Source: Sphingopyxis fribergensis (GTDB lineage: Bacteria > Pseudomonadota > Alphaproteobacteria > Sphingomonadales > Sphingomonadaceae). From it: DNA of 64,000 nucleotides. Shown piece after piece: positions 24,407-34,148 of this stretch. The stretch lies in NCBI RefSeq assembly GCF_000803645.1, contig NZ_CP009122.1, positions 2,518,501 to 2,582,500 of the forward strand, written 5' to 3'. Numbering within the stretch: position 1 is the first letter of the stretch; each line of letters opens with the position of its first letter. The translations under genes and the position numbers were made by a program. The notes below the pieces were generated by a model. It was not told the origin of the DNA. It saw only the letters and a program-made list of their open reading frames with translations, and did not search any database.

Positions 24407-26706
24407 CTACCGCCGAATTTGACGTCGAGAGCCACGCCCAAAAGCCTCTCGGCGTCAGGGCTGGGCCATTGCACCGAGATTCCTGCGCCGCCATACACGC
24501 CCTGGCCGGTAACCCTGTTCACGAAGTGCTTGTCTAGGATATTGCGCGCGAAAAAGGACAACCGCCACTTGTCGTTGTCGGGTCCAACGCCGATGTTGGC
24601 ATTCAGCAGCCCATAGGCGACCTGCGTCATCAGCGGGTTGCCGGCCGCGTCGAAGCTCACCTTGTCGCGCCAGAACCAGTTCAACGACGAATCGATGCGA
24701 TAGTCGCTTACCATGTGCTGATAGCTTGCCGTGAGGCTGTAGGTCAGCTTCGGGGCGTTGGAGAGCGGATTGCCGTCGCCGTAGGTGACGGCCTGCGTCG
24801 GCGTGATCCGTATGCATTCGCGTGGAGAGGTTCTTGGCGTTCCGAGCGGCAGCACCGGCTGGCCCGAATAGCAGGAGATGTTCTTGAAATCTTTATAGGT
24901 GCTGTCGGCATAGGTAAGCGAACCGTTTAAGGACAGGCTGGGCAGGGGACGAATCTGGACATCGGCCTCCACGCCGCGTGTGCGGAGTTTGCCCGCATTC
25001 GACAGCACGAAACGCGCGGGCGACTCCCTGACGTCGAATACCGAGGCCTGGAAATCCTTGAAGTCCGTCGCGAAGCCCGTGATGTTCAGCGTGACCCTGC
25101 GGTCCAGGAATTGCGACCGCAAGCCAATCTCATAGCTCGTCGGGATTTCCGGACGAATGATCGTGAGGCTGGATTGTACCACCCCCTGGGTATCGACACC
25201 GGGCCCCTTGTAACCCCGCGCTACCGAGGCATAGACCATGATGTCCCTGTCGAAGGAATATTGGAGTGTCGCCCGGCCGGAGAAATTCTCGACCGACGAG
25301 CGTCCGTACACTGGCCCGATAAATCGTCCGGGGGTCCCTACGGTGGCCGATGGCATCGTGTACATATTGCCAGTATATTCGACCTTTTCCGCCGTGTAGC
25401 GACCACCGGCAATCAGCTTCAGCCCTTCGACGGGCTCATAGGCCAACTGCCCGAAGACAGCCGCGCTGTTGTTCTTTGTCACGCTGTCGACGGCGCTGCC
25501 GTAATATGTATCGACAGGAAAGATCTGCCCGCGGTTTCCCGCGGCTTCGACGTGACCGCGGTTTCTGGTATAGTTCAGGAACAGGCCGGCGACCCATTCG
25601 AACCGCCCGCCGGACGGTGATGTGACGCGAAATTCCTGCGAATATTGATCCAGCCAACTGGCGCCGCTGTTCACGACCAGAAAGTTTATCGGAAGAATAT
25701 CCGCATCGCTATCGTCAGCTGTCTTCCATGACCGATAGGCGGAAATCGAGGTGAGCGTTGCCCAATCGACATCGAGATCCACCTGAAGCGACCCGCCCCA
25801 GTTTTCGGTATTCTGGTAGGACTGCTCGTCCGATGCCACTTCCAGATTCCTTGGTCCCGGCGTGATGCCGGCGGCGGCATTCAATTGACCGAACAGCGAC
25901 GTGGACGGCGCGGAGCGCGCGGTCCAGGCGCAACAGAGTTGCTTGCTCTTGCCCCAATCGCTGAGCAAGTTGACGGTGAGACTGGAGGTCGGTTCCCACA
26001 ACAGCCTGGCGCGGACGCCCCTGGAATCCCGCCCGTTGTACAGTTCGTTCCGTTCGATGTTCCTGATGATCCCGTCGCGCGTGGTCTGGGCATAGGCAAC
26101 GCGGAAAGCGACCGTGTCGGACAGTTTCAGATTGGCGATCAGGTTCGCCTTCACTTCGTCCTTGGTGGCGTAGGAAATACGCCCCTGGAGGCTGTTATTA
26201 TACTCCGGCGCCTTGGTGGTGATCGAAATGACGCCGGCCGAGGCGTTCTTGCCGAACAACATGCCTTGCGGACCGCGCAATATTTCCACGCGCTCGATGT
26301 CGATCAGATCGGCCACCGCCTGTCCGGGCCGCGCCAGCGGCACGCCGTCGATGACGACACCGACGCTTTGCTCGACGGTGTCCGAGAATATGGCCGTGCC
26401 GATACCGCGAATGGCGAAGCCTTCGCCGCGGGTGTTGACCGAACTCTGATAGTTCAGGCTCGGCGCCACATAGCGAAGCTCCATGGGGTTGTTGATGGAA
26501 AGCGTCTGCAGTTGGTCGCCCGACACGGCGCTGACCGCTAACGGCACGTCCTGCAACCGCTCGGCCCGCTTCTGTGCGGTGACGACGATGTCCTGCCCCT
26601 CGCCTGCGTCGACAACGGCGGCTTCCTGGGCGAAGGCAGGCGTGGCCGCACCGAAGACCGCCGCCGCGGTCACCCACAACTGCCGCTGCTTGAACTTGCT
26701 AGACAT
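24403..26706 (-). CDS. TonB-dependent outer-membrane receptor
   Basis: This 767-residue protein has a signal peptide (MSSKFKQRQLWVTAAAVFGAATPAFAQ). The plug domain begins DIVVTAQKRAERLQDVPLAVSAVSG and includes RGIGTAIFSDTVEQSVGVVIDGVPLAR and VEILRGPQGMLFGKNASAGVI. A 22-strand-type barrel ends with the aromatic-rich C-terminal strand. It would import the substrate of the adjacent catabolic cluster. It is transcribed separately from the CoA-transferase operon, behind palindromes that also occur in front of the lysR gene. Confidence 0.92.
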   Translation of the reverse strand: MSSKFKQRQLWVTAAAVFGAATPAFAQEAAVVDAGEGQDIVVTAQKRAERLQDVPLAVSAVSGDQLQTLSINNPMELRYVAPSLNYQSSVNTRGEGFAIRGIGTAIFSDTVEQSVGVVIDGVPLARPGQAVADLIDIERVEILRGPQGMLFGKNASAGVISITTKAPEYNNSLQGRISYATKDEVKANLIANLKLSDTVAFRVAYAQTTRDGIIRNIERNELYNGRDSRGVRARLLWEPTSSLTVNLLSDWGKSKQLCCAWTARSAPSTSLFGQLNAAAGITPGPRNLEVASDEQSYQNTENWGGSLQVDLDVDWATLTSISAYRSWKTADDSDADILPINFLVVNSGASWLDQYSQEFRVTSPSGGRFEWVAGLFLNYTRNRGHVEAAGNRGQIFPVDTYYGSAVDSVTKNNSAAVFGQLAYEPVEGLKLIAGGRYTAEKVEYTGNMYTMPSATVGTPGRFIGPVYGRSSVENFSGRATLQYSFDRDIMVYASVARGYKGPGVDTQGVVQSSLTIIRPEIPTSYEIGLRSQFLDRRVTLNITGFATDFKDFQASVFDVRESPARFVLSNAGKLRTRGVEADVQIRPLPSLSLNGSLTYADSTYKDFKNISCYSGQPVLPLGTPRTSPRECIRITPTQAVTYGDGNPLSNAPKLTYSLTASYQHMVSDYRIDSSLNWFWRDKVSFDAAGNPLMTQVAYGLLNANIGVGPDNDKWRLSFFARNILDKHFVNRVTGQGVYGGAGISVQWPSPDAERLLGVALDVKFGGS

Positions 26707-26777
26707 AAATCCTCCCCAGGCTTTCTCCGAATTCCGGATGTTTCAAAAGCCTTGTAAGGGGGCGCCATAAATTATAG

Positions 26778-26904
26778 AAATTCATATTATGAATTTCATG
26801 AAATTCATCTTGAGAATGATACTGCCGCTCAAAAGGAGTGGCAGAAATCCGATCACACGCCGCCAGAAATTAAAAATGGCTTATATTCATATATATGATT
26901 GAAT
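26778..26904. promoter_or_regulatory. ATTCAT/ATGAAT palindromes upstream of TonB receptor, putative LysR operators
   Basis: AAATTCATA-T-TATGAATTT (26778-26796) is a perfect 9+1+9 inverted repeat. A degenerate copy AAATTCA-TCT-TGAGAAT follows at 26801-26817, and a looser ATTCA...TGAAT pair lies at 26885-26904. The same core occurs at 34149-34189 before the LysR-type gene. The 350-bp space 26707-27055 contains no convincing gene. Confidence 0.6.
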
Positions 26905-27055
26905 TTATGCGCTCGGATCGAAGCGTCCCTCATGCCAGGATGGCTCTCAGAACTATACTGGAATGCATCATCGCATATGATATCGATGCCCCGTACTAGG
27001 CCCAGTAGCGCAACACGAACCGAAGCCAGCGGGCCCTATATCCGCGGACCAGCCG

Positions 27056-28291
27056 TCAGATAATGGCTTGCGCGCGTAACGCCGCGATTTCGCTGGACGA
27101 GCGGCCGAGCAGGTCGCGCAGCACGCGATCGCTGTGTTCGCCAAGCGCCGGGGGCGGCAGATGCGGCTTGCCTGCGGCACCATCGATGCGGATCGCGGCG
27201 CCGACCTGCGGCACGTCGCCCGCACCCGCCGGCGTGCGGTAGAAGACGCCGCGCCGCAGCAGTTCTGGATCGGCCACGACCTCGTCTATGCGGTTGACCG
27301 GTCCCGAAGGAACGCGTGCGCTTGCGAATTCGGCGAGCCAGTGCGCCCTCGGCTTGGTACGCAGCGTCGCCTGAATTCGGGCGACGATTGCGGTGCGCTG
27401 CTCGCGGCGCAGCGCATTGGTCGCGTAGCGCGGATCGTCAACCATCGACGGATTGCCCAGTACGTCCCAGAAACGGGCCCAGATCGCATCATTGCCGAGA
27501 CCCAGCGTAATCGGTTCGTCAGCGGTCTCGAACGCTTGATAGATGGCGATCACGCTGTCCTTCGCGCCGGTGCGACGGGGGACTTCGCCCGATCCCATAT
27601 AGGGGGTGACGCGGCAGGCGAGAAAACGGACCATGGAATCGACGAGCGCGATGTCGATGAAAGCACCTTGCCCCGTCGTCTGGCGGCGGAACAGCGCCGC
27701 GAGCGCACCAAAGGCCGCGTCCTGCCCCGCGAGCATGTCGGCGGCAGGTGCGCCGACCTTTTGCGGTTCGCCGTCCGCCTCCCCGGTAATGTCCATGACT
27801 CCCGAATAACCCTCAGCAATCAGGTCGTAGCACGGCATGTCGGCGCGCGCTCCGTCCGCTCCAAAGCCCGTGATCGAGGCGTGGACGATGCGCGGGTTTA
27901 GCGCCCTCGTCGCCCGATAGTCGATCCCCAGCTTCGCCGCGACACGCGCGGGCACGTTGGTGATCAGCACATCGGCCGCGCGCACCAGCTCTTCCAGTAT
28001 CGCGCGGCCCCCGGGCTTCGCATAGTCGAGGCACAAGCTCTGCTTGTTGCGGTTGACGCTGAGAAACCACAGCGACTCCCCGCCCAGAAAGGGTGGCCCC
28101 CACGCGCGCGCATCGTCGCCGCCGGGCCGTTCGACCTTGATTACCTCGGCCCCCATGTCGCCGAGTAGCATCGCTGCATAGGGACCCGCGACCGAACTGG
28201 TCAGGTCGAGCACACGCACGCCCGCCAGCAACTTGAATCCGCGCCCGGACGGTACGAGCGGCAACGCGTCGAGTGGAAGCTTATGTTTCAT
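27056..28291 (-). CDS. Family III CoA transferase (CaiB/BaiF)
   Basis: This 411-residue enzyme would exchange CoA between an acyl-CoA and a free carboxylic acid. Family features are LLAGVRVLDLTSSVAGPYAAMLLGDMGAEVIKVERPGGDDAR at the N-terminus, the NRNKQSLCLD segment, and the aspartate region YDLIAEGYSGVMDITGEADG that provides the catalytic aspartate. The start ATG 28291 overlaps the carboxylase stop by 4 nt (ATGA). It is the last gene of the leftward MFS-kinase-carboxylase-transferase operon. Substrate is unknown. Confidence 0.88.
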   Translation of the reverse strand: MKHKLPLDALPLVPSGRGFKLLAGVRVLDLTSSVAGPYAAMLLGDMGAEVIKVERPGGDDARAWGPPFLGGESLWFLSVNRNKQSLCLDYAKPGGRAILEELVRAADVLITNVPARVAAKLGIDYRATRALNPRIVHASITGFGADGARADMPCYDLIAEGYSGVMDITGEADGEPQKVGAPAADMLAGQDAAFGALAALFRRQTTGQGAFIDIALVDSMVRFLACRVTPYMGSGEVPRRTGAKDSVIAIYQAFETADEPITLGLGNDAIWARFWDVLGNPSMVDDPRYATNALRREQRTAIVARIQATLRTKPRAHWLAEFASARVPSGPVNRIDEVVADPELLRRGVFYRTPAGAGDVPQVGAAIRIDGAAGKPHLPPPALGEHSDRVLRDLLGRSSSEIAALRAQAII

Positions 28292-31200
28292 ATCGGTCGT
28301 CCCTGACATTTCCGAGCGGCAGCCGTATCGAGGCCGCGCTTCAGCCACGCGCGCGTGTCGGCGGGGTCGATCACGGCGTCGATATCGATGAACTGCGCCG
28401 CCGCCACGGCTTTCCCACTCGAATAAAGCGCGGCAACCTGCTCCTGGAAGCGAGCCTCGCGCGCCACTGGATCGGCGATCGCCTCCAACTCGCGGCGATG
28501 GCCAAGGCGCACTGCGCCTTCCAGCCCCATGCCACCAAGCTCGCCAGTCGGCCAGGCGATCGTGAAGGCACTGGCGTGGAGAGAACCGCCCGCCATCGCC
28601 ATCGCGCCGAGGCCATAACCCTTCCGGACCACGATCGTGAACATCGGTACGCGCAGCGAAGCAGCGACGGTGAACATATACGCGCCTTTACGCACCGTGC
28701 CGGTTTTCTCCGCCTCCGGTCCGACCATGAATCCGGGCGTGTCGCATAGCGACAGGACCGGCAGGCCGACCCTGTCGCAAAGCTTGAGAAAATCCGTTGC
28801 CTTGCTGCATCCATCCGCGTCCATCGCGCCTGATAGGCGGCGACAGTCATTGGCAATCAGCCCCAGCGGGCGCCCGTCGACCCGCAGGAATCCCGTGATC
28901 ATCCCCGAGCCGAACTCTGGGCGCAGTTCGGTCCAGCTCCGATCATCGGCGATCAGTTCGATCGCCGCGCGGATGTCGAACACGCGCAGCCGGTTTTCCG
29001 GGACGACATGGCGAAGCAGGCGCTGATCGGCATATTCGACCTGGCTGGATCGTCCCTGAAAATAGCCGAGGATATGTTTGGCCGCGGTCGTCGCTGCGGC
29101 TTCGTCGATGCTGACCACATCGATCACGCCGTTCGCCCGCATCACGTCGGTCGGTCCGATCGCTTCGGGCGCGAAAGTGCCGAGCCCGCCGCCTTCGATC
29201 ATCGCCGGGCCGCCGAGCCCGATGTTCGCCCCCTCCGTCGCGATGATGATATCGCAGCAGCCGAGCATGACCGCATTGCCCGCGAAGCAGCGCCCCGAAG
29301 CGATCCCGATGCGAGGAACAAGCCCGGAAAGCGCGGCAAGATCATGAAAGCTCGGTCCGGCCAGGCCGGTGGATCTGCGCCCCTCGCTGCCGTCGCTTGG
29401 ACGGCCGCCGCCGCCCTCGGTGTAGAAGACCAGTGGAATCTCGAGGTCGCGCACGATGGAGAGCAGTCGGTCGGTCTTGGCGTGATTCATCCGGCCCTGC
29501 GTGCCCGCGATCACTGTGAAGTCGTAGGCGAGCGCGGCGCATTTCGCCCTCTCTTCACCGAATTCGGCGGCATTTACCGTGCCAATCCCGGTTACCAAGC
29601 CATCGCCCGGCGTCTCCCGCATCAGATCCTCGACCGTGCCGCGCCGTCCGCTGGCGATAGCGAGGCCGCCATATTCAATGAAGCTGTCCGGGTCGAACAG
29701 GTCGGATAGATTCTCGCGCGCCGTTCGCTGACCGGACCGGCGCCGCCTGGCGACCGCTTCGGGGCGATGCTCGTCAAGCGTCAGCGCAATGCGCGCATCC
29801 AGTTCGGCGAGATCGGGGCGGCGCGCATCGAGATCGATCTCCGTCGATTCAACCGTCTCGCTTTCGCCGATCTCGGCGGGCTCGAGGAACAACAGCGGCA
29901 TCCCTTCCCCGAATATTTCTCCCGGCGTCGCGACGATCGCGCGGACTAGCCCGGAAAACTCTGCGTTGACGACGTGCTGCATCTTGAGCGCTTCCATCAT
30001 CGCGAGCGGCTGCCCGGCGCGCACGGCGTCACCGGGATCCACATTGACCGAAACCAGCAACCCAGTCAGCGGCGCAGGAATCGCCACGGTGCCGGCCGGG
30101 GCGGCAGGACGAGCGGCGGGGGGCGCCTGCACGATCACGCCGAAATCCTGCTCGACGCGAACCTCGGCGATTGCCATCATGTCCGGCAACGTCCGCTCAA
30201 ACCAGCGCGTGTCGATCGTCGATGCGGCAAATTCGGGGCGATCGAGCAACGCCGCCAGCAGGGCCAGATTATTCTCTGCCCCCTCGATCCGAAAATCGGC
30301 GAGGGCGTAGCGCGCACGCTGGGTCGCGGCGGCAAAATCCGCGTCATGGACGATCAATTTGGCCACAAGCGAATCGAAACGCGGATTGACCGCATAGCCC
30401 ACATAGCCCGCGCCATCGACGCGCACGCCCGGTCCGCCCGGCACATCATAGGCAGTGATCGCGCCGCCGGCGGGCCTTATATTTCCGACCGCGTCGATGC
30501 TCTCCGCATTTATGCGCAGCTGGATCGCACATCCGCGCGGCGTAGGGTCTTGATCCAGCCCAAGATCGACAAGCCGCGCGCCGCAGGCGATGAGCAGGCT
30601 CGCCTTGACCAAATCGACACCAAAGACCTCTTCGGTGACGGTATGCTCGACCTGGATACGCGGATTGACCTCGATGAACGCGAAAGCATGCCGATCCCCC
30701 GGTGCGGCATCGCAATCGACCAGGAACTCCACCGTCGCCAGTCCGCTATAGGGCGCGGCGGCGATCAGATGGTGGGCGGCGGCGACTATGCGCGCTTCCA
30801 GATCGAAGGCGAGCGCCGGGGCAGGCGCGATCTCCACCAATTTCTGGTTGCGGCGCTGGAGCGTGCAGTCCCGCGTACCGATCGTCGCGACATGGCCACC
30901 GGCATCTGCGACCACCTGCACCTCGATATGGCGCGCGCGTTCGACGAAGCGTTCGACGATAACGGCCCCCGATCCGAAAGCCGCCTCAGCCTCCACCGCG
31001 CAGGCATTCATCGCGGACTCAAGGTCGCCAGCGTCGCGGACCAGCCGGATGCCGCGTCCGCCTCCGCCCGCGACGGCCTTCACCATCACCGGCCCCGTGG
31101 CAAGCAACGCCAGTGCCTGCCCGACATCGGCATGATCGATGCCCTCAAGCGTGGAAACCCCCACCGTTTCCGCCAGCTTCTTGGCGTGTAGCTTGTCGCT

Positions 31201-31545
31201 GAACCGTTCCAGAGCCTCGGGCGGCGGGCCGACGAACCGGATTCCCGCATCGGCGCACGCTCGGGCGAAGTCGGCATTTTCGCTGAGAAGCCCATAGCCG
31301 GGATGCACCGCATCGCATCGATGGGCGACGGCCGCTTCCACCACTCCCGCAATATCCAAGTAAGCGGCAGGGCCATTTCCGGAAAGCTCCACCACCTCGT
31401 CGGCCGAGCGAAGGTGCAGAGCCCGCGCATCGTCGGACGAATGGATCGCGACGGTCGCAATGCCGAGTTCCCTCGCCCCGCGCGCGATACGGATTGCGAT
31501 TTCCCCGCGATTGGCGATCAGCAGCTTCTCGATCCTATTGTTCAC
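28288..31545 (-). CDS. Single-chain biotin-dependent acyl-CoA carboxylase
   Basis: This 1085-residue protein fuses all three activities. Biotin carboxylase covers residues 1-450 (IEKLLIANRGEIAIRI; glycine loop KAVAGGGGRGIRLV; EVNPRIQVEHTVTE). The biotin carrier domain has MMEALKMQH with the biotinyl lysine near residue 518. A two-part carboxyltransferase spans about 580-1085 (GRCFAGNAVMLGCCD; DTPGFMVGPEAEKTG; RKGYGLGAMAMAGG). This layout is that of long-chain acyl-CoA carboxylase-like enzymes, not split AccA-D or two-subunit MCC/PCC. GTG 31545 has GGAG 9 nt upstream; ATG 31572 is the alternative. Confidence 0.88.
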   Translation of the reverse strand: MNNRIEKLLIANRGEIAIRIARGARELGIATVAIHSSDDARALHLRSADEVVELSGNGPAAYLDIAGVVEAAVAHRCDAVHPGYGLLSENADFARACADAGIRFVGPPPEALERFSDKLHAKKLAETVGVSTLEGIDHADVGQALALLATGPVMVKAVAGGGGRGIRLVRDAGDLESAMNACAVEAEAAFGSGAVIVERFVERARHIEVQVVADAGGHVATIGTRDCTLQRRNQKLVEIAPAPALAFDLEARIVAAAHHLIAAAPYSGLATVEFLVDCDAAPGDRHAFAFIEVNPRIQVEHTVTEEVFGVDLVKASLLIACGARLVDLGLDQDPTPRGCAIQLRINAESIDAVGNIRPAGGAITAYDVPGGPGVRVDGAGYVGYAVNPRFDSLVAKLIVHDADFAAATQRARYALADFRIEGAENNLALLAALLDRPEFAASTIDTRWFERTLPDMMAIAEVRVEQDFGVIVQAPPAARPAAPAGTVAIPAPLTGLLVSVNVDPGDAVRAGQPLAMMEALKMQHVVNAEFSGLVRAIVATPGEIFGEGMPLLFLEPAEIGESETVESTEIDLDARRPDLAELDARIALTLDEHRPEAVARRRRSGQRTARENLSDLFDPDSFIEYGGLAIASGRRGTVEDLMRETPGDGLVTGIGTVNAAEFGEERAKCAALAYDFTVIAGTQGRMNHAKTDRLLSIVRDLEIPLVFYTEGGGGRPSDGSEGRRSTGLAGPSFHDLAALSGLVPRIGIASGRCFAGNAVMLGCCDIIIATEGANIGLGGPAMIEGGGLGTFAPEAIGPTDVMRANGVIDVVSIDEAAATTAAKHILGYFQGRSSQVEYADQRLLRHVVPENRLRVFDIRAAIELIADDRSWTELRPEFGSGMITGFLRVDGRPLGLIANDCRRLSGAMDADGCSKATDFLKLCDRVGLPVLSLCDTPGFMVGPEAEKTGTVRKGAYMFTVAASLRVPMFTIVVRKGYGLGAMAMAGGSLHASAFTIAWPTGELGGMGLEGAVRLGHRRELEAIADPVAREARFQEQVAALYSSGKAVAAAQFIDIDAVIDPADTRAWLKRGLDTAAARKCQGRPI

Positions 31546-31546
31546 G

Positions 31547-32629
31547 TCATTCCGCTCCGGCCCGCACGGCATAGCTCCAGGCCAGTTTCGCTAGCGCTGC
31601 GACGCGTGGTTCCGCATTGGCGGCGTCGGGATGGCTTGCGGTCCCGTCGCGCACGCGCCCCAATATGCCCTGCGTGATGCCCGCCAGCCGGAAGAAATTA
31701 TAGGCGAAGAACCAGTCGAGATTTTCGATCCCCGACCGTCCGGTGAGGCCGCAATATTGCTTGATCGTTTCCTCCATTGTCGGAATGCCGTGCGCCGCCA
31801 GATCGGTGATCAATGAAATCGGCCCATTGATCCAGTTGGTGAGCACATAAGTGAAATCGGCAAGCGGATCGCCCAGCGTCCCGAGTTCCCAGTCCAAAAC
31901 TGCGACGACATGCGGCTCCACAGGGTGGAAGATCATATTGTCCATGCGATAGTCGCCGTGCACCACCGACGTGCGGTCCTGGTGCGGTACCGTTGTCGGC
32001 AACCACGCGATCAGCCGCTCCATCTCATCGATATGGCGGGTTTCGGACGCTTTATACTGCCGCGCCCAGCGATCGACCTGTCGCGCCATATAGTTGCCGG
32101 GTCGGCCATAGCGGGAAAGGCCGATCGCCGCATGGTCGAGATTGTGCAGCGAGGCGAGCGTCCCGATCTGCGCCCTGAAAACAGCGCTGCGTTCGGCCGG
32201 CGCGAGTTCGGGAAGGCTCTGGTCCCAGAAGATGCGTCCTTCCACCATCTCCATGATATAGAACCATGTCCCGATGACATCGTCGTCGGTGCAAAGGGCA
32301 AAGGGACGCGCCACGGGAAAGCCGGTCGGGTAGAGCGCGGAAATCACTCGGAACTCCCGGTCGACCGCATGGGCGGAGGGCAGAAGCTTGCCCGGAGGCT
32401 TGCGCCGGAGAACGTAGTTAGCCGTTGGAGTGCGAAGCTGATAGGTAGGATTCGATTGTCCGCCCCTGAACTGACGGACTGCCAGCGGTCCGTCATAGCT
32501 GTCGACATGGGTAGTCATCCACGCGGCCAGCGCGGCCGGGTCGAAACGATGGGGTCCTTCGGGTTCCTTGGTGCCGATATTGGCCCGCTCGCGCACCTGC
32601 GCGGCCGAGACATCCGGGGTTTCGGGCAT
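31547..32629 (-). CDS. APH-type phosphotransferase (ACAD10/11 kinase-like)
   Basis: This 360-residue kinase-fold protein has VVHGDYRMDNMIFHP (catalytic HGDxxxxN) and AVLDWELGTLGDPLADF (metal-binding D), with FRGGQSNPTYQL as nucleotide loop. This subgroup is related to the N-terminal domain of human ACAD10/11 and to LvaA, which phosphorylate 4-hydroxyacyl-CoA so that phosphate can be eliminated. An acyl-CoA dehydrogenase is encoded in the same cluster (36961-38196). It is 14 nt downstream of the MFS gene and 1 nt from the carboxylase start. Confidence 0.85.
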   Translation of the reverse strand: MPETPDVSAAQVRERANIGTKEPEGPHRFDPAALAAWMTTHVDSYDGPLAVRQFRGGQSNPTYQLRTPTANYVLRRKPPGKLLPSAHAVDREFRVISALYPTGFPVARPFALCTDDDVIGTWFYIMEMVEGRIFWDQSLPELAPAERSAVFRAQIGTLASLHNLDHAAIGLSRYGRPGNYMARQVDRWARQYKASETRHIDEMERLIAWLPTTVPHQDRTSVVHGDYRMDNMIFHPVEPHVVAVLDWELGTLGDPLADFTYVLTNWINGPISLITDLAAHGIPTMEETIKQYCGLTGRSGIENLDWFFAYNFFRLAGITQGILGRVRDGTASHPDAANAEPRVAALAKLAWSYAVRAGAE

Positions 32630-32643
32630 GGTCTACTCTTTCT

Positions 32644-33948
32644 TTAGTCGTCGGGCATCCACGCTCGGGCGGCGGAACCAGACACGGAGCGAGCCGCGAG
32701 AAGATATAACCCGGCAGCCGCCAGAAAAGCGGCGCAGGGCACAAGCAGCGCCCAGCGCAATGCGTCATCTCCAAAACGCGGCGTGATGATGTCGCTGATG
32801 GCGCCCGAGATATATGGCCCGAGTCCGTTGCCCAATATGGCGATCGCAAATACCATGATGGCGATCCCCATCGCCCGCCGATGGGGTTCACAAAAGGACT
32901 GGATTGCGGAAAGCGCCACGCCGGACGCGCCGCCGGCGGCCATCGACGCGAACACCTGCATCGACAAGGCGGTTGGCACGTCGGGACTGAGGAGGACGAG
33001 GCCGTATAGCGGGGCGGAGGCGATAGACGTGATCATCGGCAGCCACATTTCCCAGCGCGTGTCCCTCTGGATAAGACGGACGGAGAGCGAGCCCCCCACC
33101 AGGACGCCGAAAATCCCTCCGGCCGCCGATGCCGCACCCATCCACGCCCCGGCCTCCGCCACGCTGAGGTGATGCGAGCGGATGAAATAGGGAATCATCC
33201 ACAGCTTCAGACTGTAGCTGGCGAATGCCCCGAACGTGTTTGCCGCCACGATCAGACGGTAAGGAGGCCGCTTCATCAAGGCCACAAACGCGGTGTACCA
33301 CGGCTCGCCCGCTTCGGACCGTGCTCCCCGCGGAGCCGGCTCAGGCAGGGTAAAAAGGATGAGCAGGGCCAGCGGCAGGCCGCACAGCCCGAAAGCCATT
33401 AGCGTCGTCCGCCAGCCGAAGTGCCCGGTGAGATAGGCAGCGATGATCAACCCAACGCTCAGCCCGGCGATGCCGCCCGCCTGGAAAATGCTGATCCCCA
33501 ACGCGCGACGGCGCGGCGACATGTAATCACCGATGACGGAATGCGATATGGGTATGCAGCCCGCTTCCCCCACCGCTACGCCCATTCGGGCGATCGCGAG
33601 GACCAGAAAGGAACCGGCGAGCCCCATCAATGCGGTCGCTACGCTCCACACCATCACGCACAATCCGAGGATACGGACGCGCACGGTCCGATCCGCCAGC
33701 CGCGCGATGGGAATGCCGGCTACGGCGTATACCAGGGCAAATATCAAACCGGACAAAAGCCCCACATTCGCATCGCTGAGGCCAAGCTCGCGCTTCAGCG
33801 GCTCAGCGATCACGGACAGGATCATACGGTCGGCATAGTTGAAGAAGCTGACCAGCGCGAGGACGCCTAGCGCATAGGCCGTCATCGCCGGTCCGACGCC
33901 GGAATTCTCCGCATCGAATTGCGCGCGGATATCCGCTGCACCCGACAT
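32644..33948 (-). CDS. MFS transporter (spinster-like)
   Basis: This 434-residue protein has about 12 membrane segments. The MFS signature IARLADRTVRVRIL follows segment two. The N-terminus TAYALGVLALVSFFNYADRMILSVIAEPLKRELGLSDANVGLLSG is typical of the spinster-like group frequent in sphingomonad catabolic clusters. It probably moves the substrate or an intermediate across the inner membrane after TonB-dependent entry. It sits first or second in the leftward operon, with a tiny ORF ending one base before its start codon. Confidence 0.88.
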   Translation of the reverse strand: MSGAADIRAQFDAENSGVGPAMTAYALGVLALVSFFNYADRMILSVIAEPLKRELGLSDANVGLLSGLIFALVYAVAGIPIARLADRTVRVRILGLCVMVWSVATALMGLAGSFLVLAIARMGVAVGEAGCIPISHSVIGDYMSPRRRALGISIFQAGGIAGLSVGLIIAAYLTGHFGWRTTLMAFGLCGLPLALLILFTLPEPAPRGARSEAGEPWYTAFVALMKRPPYRLIVAANTFGAFASYSLKLWMIPYFIRSHHLSVAEAGAWMGAASAAGGIFGVLVGGSLSVRLIQRDTRWEMWLPMITSIASAPLYGLVLLSPDVPTALSMQVFASMAAGGASGVALSAIQSFCEPHRRAMGIAIMVFAIAILGNGLGPYISGAISDIITPRFGDDALRWALLVPCAAFLAAAGLYLLAARSVSGSAARAWMPDD

Positions 33949-33949
33949 C

Positions 33950-34069
33950 TCAGCTGTTGCGCCGAATTAACGCATAATCGATGCGCCGTGGATCAAGGAA
34001 GGGTTTCAGCGCCGCGTCAGAAGCGGCACCTCGCCTGAAATATTCCAGATTTCCCGGCGCTTTCGCCAT
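33950..34069 (-). CDS. Possible 39-residue leader protein before MFS gene
   Basis: An ATG at 34069 with a good GGGAGAG ribosome site 5 nt upstream opens a 39-codon frame starting MAKAPGNLEYFRRGAASDAA. It stops one base before the MFS start, as expected for a translationally coupled leader. The composition is basic and it resembles nothing I recognise. It may be a real small protein, a coupling leader or chance. The frame extends upstream to 34150 but lacks a ribosome site there. Confidence 0.4.
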   Translation of the reverse strand: MAKAPGNLEYFRRGAASDAALKPFLDPRRIDYALIRRNS

Positions 34070-34148
34070 GCCACTCTCCCAAAGAAAGGCCGCACCGCCT
34101 TGGCGGCGATATGCGATAAGGCAATCTAGGGTCGGTACTTCAATTATC

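Noticed and set aside
29974..31191. 405-codon plus-strand ORF within the carboxylase region
   Set aside because: It lies opposite the biotin carboxylase domain, whose motifs are unmistakable; the ORF itself has no recognisable domain.
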